This document shows, piece after piece, positions 52,790-62,467 of a stretch of DNA of 64,000 bases. The notes below the pieces were generated by a model. It was not told the origin of the DNA, made no database searches, and saw only the letters and a program-made list of their open reading frames with translations. The translations under genes were made by a program, and so were the position numbers. Origin of the DNA: JBBQYA01 sp031412335 (lineage in GTDB: Bacteria > Bacteroidota > Bacteroidia > Sphingobacteriales > Sphingobacteriaceae). The stretch lies in NCBI GenBank assembly GCA_031412335.1, contig JANOCT010000023.1, forward strand, positions 62,001 to 126,000. Reading direction: 5' to 3'. The first letter of the stretch is position 1. Each line of letters starts with the position of its first letter.

Positions 52790-53794
52790 TTAACCTATTG
52801 TTGAATAATCACCGATGCTAAGATTTTTTTTCTCGCCGCGATATGTTGCAAAGCTACCAATCATAGCATTACTCAAAACAGCATCCATTATGCTTGTGTT
52901 TTGCTGAATAATACTATTTTCAATAACGGAATTTTTAATGTTAGTATTGTTACCAATTGATGCGTGAGGACCAATAACGGAATTTTCAATCTTAACATTT
53001 TCACCAATAAAACAAGGATGAATTACAGTAGAATTTAGCAAAGAAGCTGTTGCTGAAACCAGATTTTTTTCTTCTTTAATAAACTCTAAAACCCGCTGGT
53101 TGGTATAAACCGTTGCATCTTTATTTCCACAGTCAAGCCATTCGGTTACTTTGCCGGGGAAAAACTTAGTGCCTTTTTGCTTCATGTTTTCCAAGGCATT
53201 TGTAAGCTGAAATTCTCCTTTGTCCTTTATATCATTATCCAACAAAAACTTAATTTCTTCTCTCAAATAAGCGCCATCTCTGAAATAATAAATACCAATA
53301 ATGGCCAAATCAGATACAAACTCTTGTGGTTTTTCTACAAAATCAGTTATTTCATTCGCAGCATTTAATTTTACTACGCCAAAAGCTCGTGGGTCCGCTA
53401 TTTGCTGTACCCAGATTATTCCTTCCTGTGTGCTATCTAACTGAAAATCTGCTTTGAAAAGTGTATCAGCAAATGCAACAACTACATTTCCTTCCAAACT
53501 TTCCTTAGCACAATAAATGGCATGAGCAGTTCCTAAAGCCTCTTTTTGATAATAAATTGTTCCTTTTGCGCCTAATTTTTCAGCAACGGCAATTAAGTTA
53601 TCCTCTGCTTCTTTTCCAAAATCTCCAATTATATAGGCTATTTCTTCAACCTGTTGTCCGCAAACTTTTGCAATATCTTCTACCAAACGTTGTACAATTG
53701 GTTTTCCGGCAACAGAAATTAAAGGTTTGGGAGTTGTAAGTGTATGAGGGCGCATCCTTTTGCCCATACCTGCCATCGGTACAATTATTTTCAT
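52790..53794 (-). CDS. Sugar-phosphate nucleotidyltransferase
   Basis: A 334-residue NTP-transferase: MKIIVPMAGMGKRMRPHTLT followed by TPKPLISVAGKPIVQRLVED (the GxGxRxxPxT...PKP motif), LGTAHAIYCAKE, FADTLFK metal site and GIYYFRDG. The C-terminal 100 residues form a left-handed beta-helix of hexapeptide repeats (VIHPCFIGENVKIENSVIGP, NIKNSVIENSIIQQNTSIMD). It makes a nucleotide sugar for cell-envelope glycans, probably from glucose- or related sugar-1-phosphate, but the exact sugar cannot be told. Next to the flippase and dut in the leftward run. Confidence 0.87.
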   Translation of the reverse strand: MKIIVPMAGMGKRMRPHTLTTPKPLISVAGKPIVQRLVEDIAKVCGQQVEEIAYIIGDFGKEAEDNLIAVAEKLGAKGTIYYQKEALGTAHAIYCAKESLEGNVVVAFADTLFKADFQLDSTQEGIIWVQQIADPRAFGVVKLNAANEITDFVEKPQEFVSDLAIIGIYYFRDGAYLREEIKFLLDNDIKDKGEFQLTNALENMKQKGTKFFPGKVTEWLDCGNKDATVYTNQRVLEFIKEEKNLVSATASLLNSTVIHPCFIGENVKIENSVIGPHASIGNNTNIKNSVIENSIIQQNTSIMDAVLSNAMIGSFATYRGEKKNLSIGDYSTIG

Positions 53795-53861
53795 TTTATG
53801 GTTGTTCTTTGCTTTTGTTAATGCTGTGCAATTTGCAAAAAAGCCTGTAAACTATAACAGA

Positions 53862-54293
53862 TTATTTGCCAGTATGTCCATATCCGCCTTCTCCCCTATC
53901 TGTATTGCTTAGTTGTACAGCTAATTCCCATTTAATTTGCTCATGTTTAGAAAAAATCAATTGTGCAATTCGGTCGCCAGGTTGAATTTTTGCAGTTTCC
54001 TTCGATAAATTTATGAGCAATATTTTAATTTCTCCGCGATAATCGGCATCAATAGTTCCGGGTGAATTGAGAACAGTTAAACCTGACTTAAGCGCAAGAC
54101 CGCTTCTTGGTCTTACTTGTGCTTCAAATCCTGCAGGAATTTCAATAAATAATCCAGTTGGAATTAAAATTCTCTCAAGCATATTCAATTCAATTTCATC
54201 ATCCAGATCTGCATAAATATCCATACCAGCAGCAAGCGAAGTTTTATACTCCGGCAATAAATTCCTTGAATTATTAATAACTTTTACGATCAT
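53862..54293 (-). CDS. dut: dUTP diphosphatase
   Basis: A 143-residue trimeric dUTPase. It hydrolyses dUTP to dUMP, keeping uracil out of DNA and feeding dTMP synthesis. All five motifs are seen: AGMDIYADLD, RPRSGLALKSG, LNSPGTIDADYRGEIKI, GDRIAQLIF and the C-terminal arm DRGEGGYGHTGK. The start ATG 54293 overlaps the stop of the flippase gene by four bases (ATGA), so translation is probably coupled. Confidence 0.96.
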   Translation of the reverse strand: MIVKVINNSRNLLPEYKTSLAAGMDIYADLDDEIELNMLERILIPTGLFIEIPAGFEAQVRPRSGLALKSGLTVLNSPGTIDADYRGEIKILLINLSKETAKIQPGDRIAQLIFSKHEQIKWELAVQLSNTDRGEGGYGHTGK

Positions 54294-55771
54294 TTTTTTA
54301 TAAATAATTGGCCAGGCTTTTCAATTAGTGTAATTAAAATAATATAGGCAAAAAACATAAATGATTGTATTGATTGCCTGATTAAACCTGAAAATTGAAC
54401 ATGAGCTAGTATCCATTTTGATGTGAAAAAAAATAGCAACATTAACCCTAAATATAACACAGCTTTACCAAGTTTGTATGGAACAGGGAATTTTTTTGCT
54501 CCTACAAGCCAGCAAACTACAGCCATTAAAAAATAACAAATAAGTGTTGCGTAGGCAGAACCTGTGTAGCCATAAATTGGTATCCAAAGTATGTTTAAAA
54601 ATATGGTAATCGCTGCTCCAAAAAATGCAAAATATGCTCCATATATCGTTTTTCCAGTTAATTTGAACCAGATAGAAAGATTAAGATAAATACCCAAAAA
54701 CAAATTTGCTAACAATAAAACCGGAACGACCGGTAGGCCAGATCTGAACGCTGGACCAATTAAATTTTCAATTAAATTGATATGCAGCATTACACCTAAA
54801 AAAATAATGGTGCAGGCAATAATAAAATAATTCATGATGATCCCATACAGATTTGTAGCATTATCTTTTTTGAAAACAGAAAAGAAAAAAGGCTCTGCTG
54901 CCATTCTAAACGCTTGAATTGCTAAGGTCATGAAAATAGAAAGTTTGTATGCAGCACTGTAAATACCAACTTGCGATAAATTTTCAGAGGTGGAATAAGG
55001 CAATAAATATTTTAATAAAACCCTATCAATGGTTTCGTTTGTCATGCCGGCTAGCCCTGCTGGTAATAATGGTAAAGAGTAAATAATTATTTTTTTAAAT
55101 AGAACTTTATCCAAACTAAATCGAAAACTAAATAATTCTCGATAAAGGAATAGTAAAGTGAAAAAACTAGCCAACAAATTTGAAATAAATACATAACCTA
55201 CTCGTATTGCTGGATTATAACCAAAAAGAAAAATACTATCAGGATTTATTTTTTGAATATAAGGACACCAAACAAGAAAATAAAGGTTGAAAAATATATT
55301 CAGAAAAATATTAGCCAACTTGATGCTAGCAAATCTTAAAGCCTTATTCTCGAGCCTGAGTTTTACAAAAGGTATGGCACATATTGAATCTAAAACTAAA
55401 ATTGCAGCTATATACCATATATATTCTACCTGATTTTGATATGCTAGCCAAACTGAAATACCTGGTGAAAAAATAAGCATTAATCCACCAAAAATTAATG
55501 AACTCACTAGCACTGATGACAAAATGGTATTGTAAACTTTCTGTGGTTCTTTGCTATCGGTGCTAAATTTAAAAAAAGCAGTTTCCATTCCATAGAGGAA
55601 AAGAATATTAAGAAAAGTAAAAATTGCGTACAACTCGCTAACTACACCATATTCATCTGTGAAAAAAATGCGTGTGTAAAGCGGAACCAGCAAATAATTA
55701 ATCAAGCGGCCAACTATGCTGCTTAATCCATAAATTGCTGTTTGAGATGCCAGCGCTCGAATATTGCTCAC
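54290..55771 (-). CDS. MATE/MOP-type polysaccharide flippase (Wzx-like)
   Basis: A 493-residue membrane protein with 12-14 helices: LASQTAIYGLSSIVGRLINY opening with LVPLYTRIFF, ATGLINYVL-like family opening, IIYSLPLLPAGLAGMTNETI, DRVLLKYLLPYSTSENLSQV, and IYGYTGSAYATLICYFLMAV. It moves lipid-linked sugars across the inner membrane for surface polysaccharide assembly. The start is GTG 55771, overlapping the TGA of the acylphosphatase gene by four bases; the dut ATG overlaps its own stop. Confidence 0.9.
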   Translation of the reverse strand: MSNIRALASQTAIYGLSSIVGRLINYLLVPLYTRIFFTDEYGVVSELYAIFTFLNILFLYGMETAFFKFSTDSKEPQKVYNTILSSVLVSSLIFGGLMLIFSPGISVWLAYQNQVEYIWYIAAILVLDSICAIPFVKLRLENKALRFASIKLANIFLNIFFNLYFLVWCPYIQKINPDSIFLFGYNPAIRVGYVFISNLLASFFTLLFLYRELFSFRFSLDKVLFKKIIIYSLPLLPAGLAGMTNETIDRVLLKYLLPYSTSENLSQVGIYSAAYKLSIFMTLAIQAFRMAAEPFFFSVFKKDNATNLYGIIMNYFIIACTIIFLGVMLHINLIENLIGPAFRSGLPVVPVLLLANLFLGIYLNLSIWFKLTGKTIYGAYFAFFGAAITIFLNILWIPIYGYTGSAYATLICYFLMAVVCWLVGAKKFPVPYKLGKAVLYLGLMLLFFFTSKWILAHVQFSGLIRQSIQSFMFFAYIILITLIEKPGQLFIKK

Positions 55772-56046
55772 GTAAGGCGTTTTAAAATGATGAAGTTTTT
55801 AGCTTCTGGTAACTCCATATCAATCACATCTACCCGTTCAACTTTTGCTCTTTCGGGACCGGAATTGCAAAAATTAATTAATTCTGAAATTTCAAAATCA
55901 TCTCCGATCGCGTGTATTCTTACAGAACCGTCAGGCATATTTATAACCGTTCCTTTTATTCTTAATTGATCGGCAACTGCTTTGGTAGCAGCTCTAAAAT
56001 TAACTCCTTGAACAATACCAAAAACACTAATTTGAACACTTTTCAT
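55768..56046 (-). CDS. acyP: Acylphosphatase
   Basis: A 92-residue acylphosphatase, hydrolysing acyl phosphates such as carbamoyl or acetyl phosphate. The signature VFGIVQGVNFRAATKAVAD contains the phosphate-binding loop and catalytic Arg; the catalytic Asn lies in GTVINMPDGSVRI. It is the first gene of the ten-gene leftward run and overlaps the flippase gene by four bases. Confidence 0.94.
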   Translation of the reverse strand: MKSVQISVFGIVQGVNFRAATKAVADQLRIKGTVINMPDGSVRIHAIGDDFEISELINFCNSGPERAKVERVDVIDMELPEAKNFIILKRLT

Positions 56047-56280
56047 TCGATTATATTTTAATTCTGGTGAAGTTATAGTTAATTAAATTGCTTAATTATT
56101 TAATAATACCCATTATTTTTTTCTTAATTTCCTGTCTATTTTAAATCTAAATAATTAGTTCTAATTTAGGATTGAGCTAAAAAAAGAGACTCCCTTCTTA
56201 TTCCTGAGGCTCTTAATTTCAATTTTTCAATTAATTATCTACAATAATAAAAAAGTTAACCATTCAGAGTTTTTATAGCG
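56047..56280. other. Intergenic region with terminator of the upstream membrane-protein gene
   Basis: 234 bases between the acylphosphatase gene and the membrane-protein gene, both leftward. It holds the terminator below; I do not see a clear -33/-7 promoter pair for acyP here. Confidence 0.4.
56179..56214 (-). terminator. Intrinsic terminator after the DUF6427-like gene
   Basis: On the minus strand AAGAGCCTC, a 13-base loop, GAGTCTCTT and then a run of T. The stem is 9 bp with one mismatch. It lies 66 bases after the stop of the leftward membrane-protein gene. Confidence 0.5.
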
Positions 56281-57264
56281 TCAATTAAATTGAAAAAAAT
56301 AAATAAAACCACATATTATAATGAAAAAACTTTCGTACAACCATTTCTTTCTAGCTGAAATAAAATAATAGGCTAAAAAAATACTAAACGGAACGCTTAA
56401 TAACTGTAAATGCATTATCGTGTAATTAGATTTCAGATAAAAAGAAACTCCCAGAAAAAAAGGAAGCACAAATAAAACTTCCTGGCTTTTGCGAACTTGA
56501 ATTACATTTTTAAAAAAGTTTTGTCGCCAAGCATAAATGGATAATAAAAAAACCAGCAAAACAGGAATTAAAACTAAGTAGTCATTAAAGTCAATAGAAA
56601 GTGAAACTGGAAACTGAGTTTTGAGAGGCATCCATAACCTTGAAAACACGGAAAGTTTATTAATAATAAAATAATATGACCAAACGAATAAAATAGGGAC
56701 TAATAAGCCTACGAAACTTATGGCCCATTCGCGCCAATTAAATGAACGCAAAATAAATAGACTAACCCAAATAACTGGAAATACTAATAAAAACGGAAAA
56801 TAAAATAATGCACCTGTTGAAACAATTAATCCGCAATTAAAAACCGTTTGATAACTAATCGTTGATTTATATAACGAAAATAGCTGACCCACTAATAAAA
56901 TCACAAAAAAATTGACCATTAAAACTGTATTCAAAAACAAGAAAGTAGTAAAAAGTGAACTAAAAACTACATATAATAAACCAGGCAGGTAAGTAGATTT
57001 ATATAAAATATTATATCGCTTTGTTAATTGATTTACCATAACTGCTTGAAGATAAACTAGCAAGGAGGTAAATAATACATTTAAAAAAGGATTAATTAAC
57101 AAAGGCGAAAGCAGGTTTATAAAAAATCCACCAAGTGGCTCTTCCGATATTGGTAAAATGGGAGGTGATATAAAAAATAAAGCTGGAAGTCTTAAAACTA
57201 ATGTAGCAATAAATAAAAAAACAAGATTAATTGGTTGCGAATTTCTGAAAGTACTTATAATCAT
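56281..57264 (-). CDS. Polytopic membrane protein (DUF6427-like)
   Basis: A 327-residue protein with about eight to ten transmembrane segments, e.g. LVFLFIATLVLRLPALFFIS, YLPGLLYVVFSSLFTTFLFL, VMVNFFVILLVGQLFSLY-like VNFFVILLVGQLFSLYKSTI, FYFPFLLVFPVIWVSLFILR. SFNWREWAISFVGLLVPILF is the most conserved part as I recall for DUF6427 proteins of Bacteroidota. No enzymatic motif is visible and function is unknown. It follows a large exported protein by 13 bases on the same strand. Confidence 0.7.
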   Translation of the reverse strand: MIISTFRNSQPINLVFLFIATLVLRLPALFFISPPILPISEEPLGGFFINLLSPLLINPFLNVLFTSLLVYLQAVMVNQLTKRYNILYKSTYLPGLLYVVFSSLFTTFLFLNTVLMVNFFVILLVGQLFSLYKSTISYQTVFNCGLIVSTGALFYFPFLLVFPVIWVSLFILRSFNWREWAISFVGLLVPILFVWSYYFIINKLSVFSRLWMPLKTQFPVSLSIDFNDYLVLIPVLLVFLLSIYAWRQNFFKNVIQVRKSQEVLFVLPFFLGVSFYLKSNYTIMHLQLLSVPFSIFLAYYFISARKKWLYESFFIIICGFIYFFQFN

Positions 57265-57277
57265 CAGGTTAGTTTTG

Positions 57278-58759
57278 TCAGAAAATAAGTTTAAGAAGAT
57301 TAGGTCTATTATTATTCAAACACGGGATAATAAGCTCATTAGTCGAAATTTGTCTTCCACCTTTCGGCATTAGCAAAATATCTGCATTTCCAATCGGTAC
57401 GATACGTTCAGAAATTACGCCTTTGCTGCTAATCGAAAAGTTAACTAAATCTGTCCTTCTTCTGATATTCCGATTATAAATAAAATGTATTTTATCTTCG
57501 TTAACATAAAATGCATACGATGAATAAAAGGCGTTGTCGTTTTCAGAAACTTGATTTTTTCGCATAATTCCTTCCCAATCTGTCTTTCCGTCTGGATTGA
57601 TGGAAATTGCCAGCACATTGTCGTAATGATATGTGTAGGTGCGTGTATATACTTGATAATAAGAATTGTAATTAGAAGATTCAGTTATATAACTCGACTC
57701 CGAAAGCATAACAGCGCCGCCATCATCTCGCAAAACAAGATTGTCTATGCTGTAATTGATGAGTTCTGTACCACGATTCGCTTTACGCTCGTTCGTAAAT
57801 TCGTTCAAAAATTTTGGTTTAAAAGGTTCAAAACTATTATGCAAAAGCGAATCAGCATTTATACCAATTGAAGAATAAATAATACCAGCAGAAGAATAAG
57901 AAGTTTTTTCGGAGTAAAAACCACAAATTATTAATCGCTTGTTTAAATTATCTGCCGCAAATTTTACATCCGATATTAGTTTATCATCCTTATATAATTC
58001 AAAATTTAAAAGTTCATTGGAGGCTAAACTAACTTTTAGAATATTGCATTTTTTTATCGGATCATTCTCAGTATCGTTGGGTGCAAATGCTCCTAAAATA
58101 AATCCATTCCCTTCATTATCAACCAATAAATCACGTATTCTCCATTTCAATAAACTTTCCGGCGAATCGAATTTTTTGGTATACGATAGTTTTAGCGAAT
58201 CATTATAAACCGAAAAATTAAAAGTTTCTTGACCTGAATTTACATCTGTAATTTTATAAAAGGTTAAATAATGTTTCCGATCTGCACTGTTGCTGATAAA
58301 AAAATCACTCCGGTTTTTTCGCCGGTCATATGGCAGAAATTCCAACAAATTTCCAATTGATTTATAGGTACCATCACTGGTATTCATGCTGGAAAAATAA
58401 AGTTCTGTTCTGCTTTCTTCTTTATTTAAAACCGTATAAAAAATATACAACAGCTTACCCGAAAGTACAAAATGCTCAATAGTAGCGGCTGTACCTTGTA
58501 TGCTTACTGGCACATTCCACTTTTTTTTCATTTCATTGGAGTAAAAAGTAATTTCAGCTTTACCGTCTTCCAGCTTTACTTGGGTAGTATTGTTGTTAAA
58601 AGGATTGTCGGTATGCACCAGCACTACTCCTTCTTCGTTTCGTCCGATAATTTTGGTAAAAGGTCTACCAAATTGCCTTTCCTCTTGAGCAAGCACAATT
58701 TTTTGTGCCCGACTAGCTAAGCTTGAAAACAGAAAAATAATGAAAATGAAACGATACAT
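57278..58759 (-). CDS. Large exported protein of unknown function
   Basis: A 493-residue protein with a signal peptide (MYRFIFIIFLFSSLASRA, then Q). The mature protein has repeated strand-turn units (KIIGRNEEGVVLVHTDNPFN, IRDLLVDNEGNGFILGAFAP, LVLRDDGGAVMLSESSYITE, LAISINPDGKTDWEGIMRKN), which suggests a beta-propeller. No sorting domain is present at the C-terminus. No family is recognised with confidence. It is upstream of the DUF6427-like gene in what looks like a two-gene operon. Confidence 0.65.
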   Translation of the reverse strand: MYRFIFIIFLFSSLASRAQKIVLAQEERQFGRPFTKIIGRNEEGVVLVHTDNPFNNNTTQVKLEDGKAEITFYSNEMKKKWNVPVSIQGTAATIEHFVLSGKLLYIFYTVLNKEESRTELYFSSMNTSDGTYKSIGNLLEFLPYDRRKNRSDFFISNSADRKHYLTFYKITDVNSGQETFNFSVYNDSLKLSYTKKFDSPESLLKWRIRDLLVDNEGNGFILGAFAPNDTENDPIKKCNILKVSLASNELLNFELYKDDKLISDVKFAADNLNKRLIICGFYSEKTSYSSAGIIYSSIGINADSLLHNSFEPFKPKFLNEFTNERKANRGTELINYSIDNLVLRDDGGAVMLSESSYITESSNYNSYYQVYTRTYTYHYDNVLAISINPDGKTDWEGIMRKNQVSENDNAFYSSYAFYVNEDKIHFIYNRNIRRRTDLVNFSISSKGVISERIVPIGNADILLMPKGGRQISTNELIIPCLNNNRPNLLKLIF

Positions 58760-59112
58760 TTCTTTTTAGAATTACTCGCAATGATACTAAAAAACGCAAT
58801 GGATACATATTTAGCATACTAAGTTCGGAATTGATTTTTCGAGAATTTTAAAACTGCCGTTTTTTGAAAAGATTTTTAGAAACAGCTTATTTTTTCATAA
58901 AGAATAGATTCTTTTAAATCAAAAAATATCCATTTGTTGAAAGCCAACTATAATTTTTTATGAAGGTTAAACTCTAAAATTTAAAAATCCAGTGTGAACT
59001 GGTTAAATTAAATTAACCTAAAACCATTGATTCGTAACAATTTGATAAGAAGCAATTAACATTTTGTTTACACGACACTAATAATTTTACGAAAAACTTA
59101 AAAAATTAATCA
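58760..59112. other. Divergent intergenic region before the secreted 5'-nucleotidase-like gene
   Basis: 353 bases, AT-rich, without a credible ORF. It includes an inverted repeat GGTTAA (59001-59006) / TTAACC (59013-59018) about 95 bases before ATG 59113 and a TTTG at 59063-59066, but no full promoter that I trust. Confidence 0.4.
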
Positions 59113-62100
59113 ATGAAAACAATTCGCTCTCTCTCTTTTGCTGTCGGCATTTTCGGCTGCATGATGCTGGGCTTGAACTTTACAAGTTTAGCACAGCCTT
59201 TTCAATTACAAATTTTACATGCTTCCGATTTTGAAGCTGGATTAAGTGCTCCTAAAACTGCTCCTAATTTTGCGGCTATTGTTGATGCTTTGGATAATAC
59301 CTATCCAAACACCGTTATTTTATCATCTGGCGATAATTTTATTCCAAGCCCTTTTTCTTTTTCTGGTGGTGATCCAGCTTTAAATTCATCTTTACAAAGT
59401 ACTTACACATCGTATTTTGGAACATCAACTGTTTATCCTTTAGCAGCAAGTATTGCCAGAGTTGATATTTCTATTCTTAATTTTTTAGGAATTGAAGCAT
59501 CAGTTTTAGGAAACCACGATTTCGATTTTGGAACAACTGAACTTCGAAATATTATAAATACTGCTGGTTCAGGATTAGGAACTACTTGGTTTGGAGCAGA
59601 ATTTCCTTATTTGAGTAGTAACTTAAATTTTTCTGCTGACCCAAATCTTTCTGGTTTATTTGAAGCAAATAGAAGAGAAAACACGTTTTTCAGAACTAGT
59701 GTTTCTCCGGTAAATAACCAACTAAGAATTCCAGCTTTAAGAAAATTAGCTTCTTCAACTATTATTGTTAAAAACGGAGTAAAACTTGGAATCGTGGGTG
59801 TTACCACTCCAATTTTAGCTGCTATTTCTTCTCCAGGACTTACAACCGTAAAAAATCCAGGAGCAGGAACAGAAAATATGGCTTTATTGGCTACTATAGT
59901 TCAACCGGTAATTGATTCATTACGAATTGCTGAAGGAATTGATAAAATTATTCTTTTATGCCATTTACAACAATTATCAAACGAAAAAACATTAGCTACT
60001 TTTTTAAATGGAGTAGATATTATTGTTGGTGGTGGTAGCAATACTTTGATGGCTGATGCTGGTGATCGTTTATTACCTGGAGATGTAGCAGCAGAAAACT
60101 ATCCATTTTTTACTACTGGTGCCGATGGAAACCAAACAGTAATTGTAAATACTGATGGCGAATATAAATATGTTGGTCGTTTGGTAATTGATTTCGATGC
60201 AGCAGGAAATATAATTCCAGCATCTGTAGATCCATTAATTTCAGGAGCTTATGCTTCTGATAGTGCATCAGTTATTGGCCTTTTTGGAAATTATGCTGCA
60301 GGTTTTACCTCAGGTAGCAAAGGCTTTTTGGTAATGAGTTTAACAGATCCAACTAATGCATTAATTCAGCTAAAAGATGGAAATACCTTTGGTAGAACTA
60401 ATTTTTACTTACAAGGCTTACGAAATTTTGTGCGAACAGAAGAAACCAATTTTGGTGATTTAAGTGCTGAAGCAAATCTTTGGCAAGCAAGACAATCTTT
60501 TCCTGATGTTCAGGTTTCGATTAAAAATGGTGGTGGAATTCGTTCATCTATCGGTGTAGTACGAGCAGTTGGTAGTGTAGTTGAATTTCTTCCTCCATCT
60601 GCAAATCCAGCTGCTGGAAAAGAAGAAGGTGAAATTTCTCAGTTAGATATCGAAAATTCATTGCGTTTTAACAATCGTTTATCCGTTGTAACTTCTACTG
60701 CAGCAGGATTGAAAAACCTAATCGAACATGGTGTTTCTTTATCAGGTCCAGGACAAACACAAGGTAGATATCCTCAAATTGCTGGTATTCGGTTTAGTTA
60801 TAATGAAACTTTGCCAGCACAAAGTAAAGTTCAAACGTTAGTAATTGTAGACGATAACGGAAACACGGTTGATACAGTGGTGAAAAATGGTGTTGTCTTC
60901 GGAAATCCAGCTCGCCCAATCAAAATTGTAACCTTAAATTTCTTAGCAGGAGGTGGTGATATGTATCCATTTGCAGCAAATTCAACTGGTAGAGTTAATC
61001 TAGATACTTTATCAAGTGTTGTGAATAGCCAAGGTGTTGCAACCTTTACTGTTCCTGGTTCTGAACAAGATGCATTTGCTGAATATCTTTCTTTTTTCCA
61101 CAATCCTACTGCTTTCAATCAGGAAGAAACTCCAGTAAGTCAAGATGAAAATATTCAACAAGTAGTTGCAAGACCTGATTGTATTTTATCTCCAGTTGCT
61201 GGGGCTATTTCAGGAAATGCTGCAAGCTGTGTTGCTAATGCTGCTGGATCAGTTACTTATTCCATAGTTTCTCCAGATAATGCTGCAACGTATAACTGGA
61301 CTTTTCCTGCTAGCTTAAGTGTAGTAAGCGGACAAGGAACTAACACTATTACATTAAGTTATACCAGACAAGCTTTGGTTGAAGGTATTAATGGAAAAGT
61401 TTGTGTTCGAGTTGAAAACGGATGTGGTGATGGATCTAGTTCATGTGTAGATGTAAACTTAAATTATACTGTTCCTTTTATGAATGGTACAATTTTCGGA
61501 AGATCAAAAGTTTGCCCTGGAACTGTTACCTCTTATAATTTACAACCAATCAGAAGAGCAAATTCATATGCTTGGACTGTTCCAACTGGTGTTACGATTT
61601 TAGAAGGTGGAAACACCAACCGAATTACTGTAGAAATAGATGCAGCATATAACGGTGGGGTAATAAGTGCTGTAGCAATAAATGTTTGTGGTGTAAGTAC
61701 TGCACGATCAATTACTATTTCTAGAAGCAACCCAATTCGTCCTTCTGTTATCAATGGACCTGCTTCAGTTTGCCCAGGACAAGTAAATGTTGTTTATTCT
61801 GTGGATTCAGTTGTTGGTCATACTTATACTTGGTCAGTGCCTGCAACTGCAACCTTAGTTTCTGGACAAGGAAGTAAAAGAGTTGTAGTTAATTTTGCTA
61901 ATGTTACTGCTTTCAACCAAAGATTAGGTGTGTTTGCAACCAATGGCTGTGGAAATTCTACAATGCTTTCATCTGGAAATATTAATATCAACCCTTCTTT
62001 CTGTGGTAGAGTTGCTGCAGTAAATATGTTGACCGAAGAAAGTCAATTAATTGAGATTTATCCAAATCCAGCAAATTTCAGTACGAACGTGGTATTTAAT

Positions 62101-62292
62101 TCAGAAAACGAAAGTAATTATGAATTAAACATCATTGATTTGGCAGGTAGAAAAGTAGCTTCATCTACTGGTAAATCTTTTGAAGGAACTAACAAAGTAG
62201 AGGTTGACTTAACTCAGTTTGCTTCTGGTTTGTATCATGTTCAAGTTATCATTAATGGTAATATCGAACGTGGAAGATTAATCGTTCAATAA
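59113..62292 (+). CDS. Secreted metallophosphoesterase/5'-nucleotidase-like protein with type IX sorting domain
   Basis: A 1059-residue protein: signal peptide (MKTIRSLSFAVGIFGCMMLG to SLAQ), a UshA-like calcineurin domain, a 5'-nucleotidase C-domain (VQVSIKNGGGIRSSIG at about 475), immunoglobulin/PKD-like repeats (about 690-960, e.g. ATYNWTFPASLSVVSGQGTN) and a C-terminal type A sorting domain (LIEIYPNPANFSTNVVFNSE ... GLYHVQVIINGN). Metal motifs ILHASDFE, SGDNF, VLGNHDFDFG and LCHLQQL are seen, but the usual DxH His is Glu41 and the GGHxH motif is GGGSN (306-310). It belongs to a known variant branch; activity is uncertain. SprA should export it. Confidence 0.9.
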   Translation: MKTIRSLSFAVGIFGCMMLGLNFTSLAQPFQLQILHASDFEAGLSAPKTAPNFAAIVDALDNTYPNTVILSSGDNFIPSPFSFSGGDPALNSSLQSTYTSYFGTSTVYPLAASIARVDISILNFLGIEASVLGNHDFDFGTTELRNIINTAGSGLGTTWFGAEFPYLSSNLNFSADPNLSGLFEANRRENTFFRTSVSPVNNQLRIPALRKLASSTIIVKNGVKLGIVGVTTPILAAISSPGLTTVKNPGAGTENMALLATIVQPVIDSLRIAEGIDKIILLCHLQQLSNEKTLATFLNGVDIIVGGGSNTLMADAGDRLLPGDVAAENYPFFTTGADGNQTVIVNTDGEYKYVGRLVIDFDAAGNIIPASVDPLISGAYASDSASVIGLFGNYAAGFTSGSKGFLVMSLTDPTNALIQLKDGNTFGRTNFYLQGLRNFVRTEETNFGDLSAEANLWQARQSFPDVQVSIKNGGGIRSSIGVVRAVGSVVEFLPPSANPAAGKEEGEISQLDIENSLRFNNRLSVVTSTAAGLKNLIEHGVSLSGPGQTQGRYPQIAGIRFSYNETLPAQSKVQTLVIVDDNGNTVDTVVKNGVVFGNPARPIKIVTLNFLAGGGDMYPFAANSTGRVNLDTLSSVVNSQGVATFTVPGSEQDAFAEYLSFFHNPTAFNQEETPVSQDENIQQVVARPDCILSPVAGAISGNAASCVANAAGSVTYSIVSPDNAATYNWTFPASLSVVSGQGTNTITLSYTRQALVEGINGKVCVRVENGCGDGSSSCVDVNLNYTVPFMNGTIFGRSKVCPGTVTSYNLQPIRRANSYAWTVPTGVTILEGGNTNRITVEIDAAYNGGVISAVAINVCGVSTARSITISRSNPIRPSVINGPASVCPGQVNVVYSVDSVVGHTYTWSVPATATLVSGQGSKRVVVNFANVTAFNQRLGVFATNGCGNSTMLSSGNININPSFCGRVAAVNMLTEESQLIEIYPNPANFSTNVVFNSENESNYELNIIDLAGRKVASSTGKSFEGTNKVEVDLTQFASGLYHVQVIINGNIERGRLIVQ

Positions 62293-62314
62293 TCGTTTAA
62301 AACACTATTTTGAA

Positions 62315-62349
62315 AAAGTCCGATGCAGCAATGTATCGGATTTTTTTTT
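62315..62349 (+). terminator. Intrinsic terminator after the 5'-nucleotidase-like gene
   Basis: TCCGAT (62319-62324) / ATCGGA (62335-62340), 10-base loop, flanked by A and followed by nine T. Confidence 0.8.
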
Positions 62350-62467
62350 GGGTTTGTTTGTTAGAGTATACCTAGAAAGGGGTAGATGAAATAAGGTGTT
62401 TATACGGTAAGGTAATCATCATTAATATTCTATTTTTACCAAATAACTATATTTAAGCAATACATTT

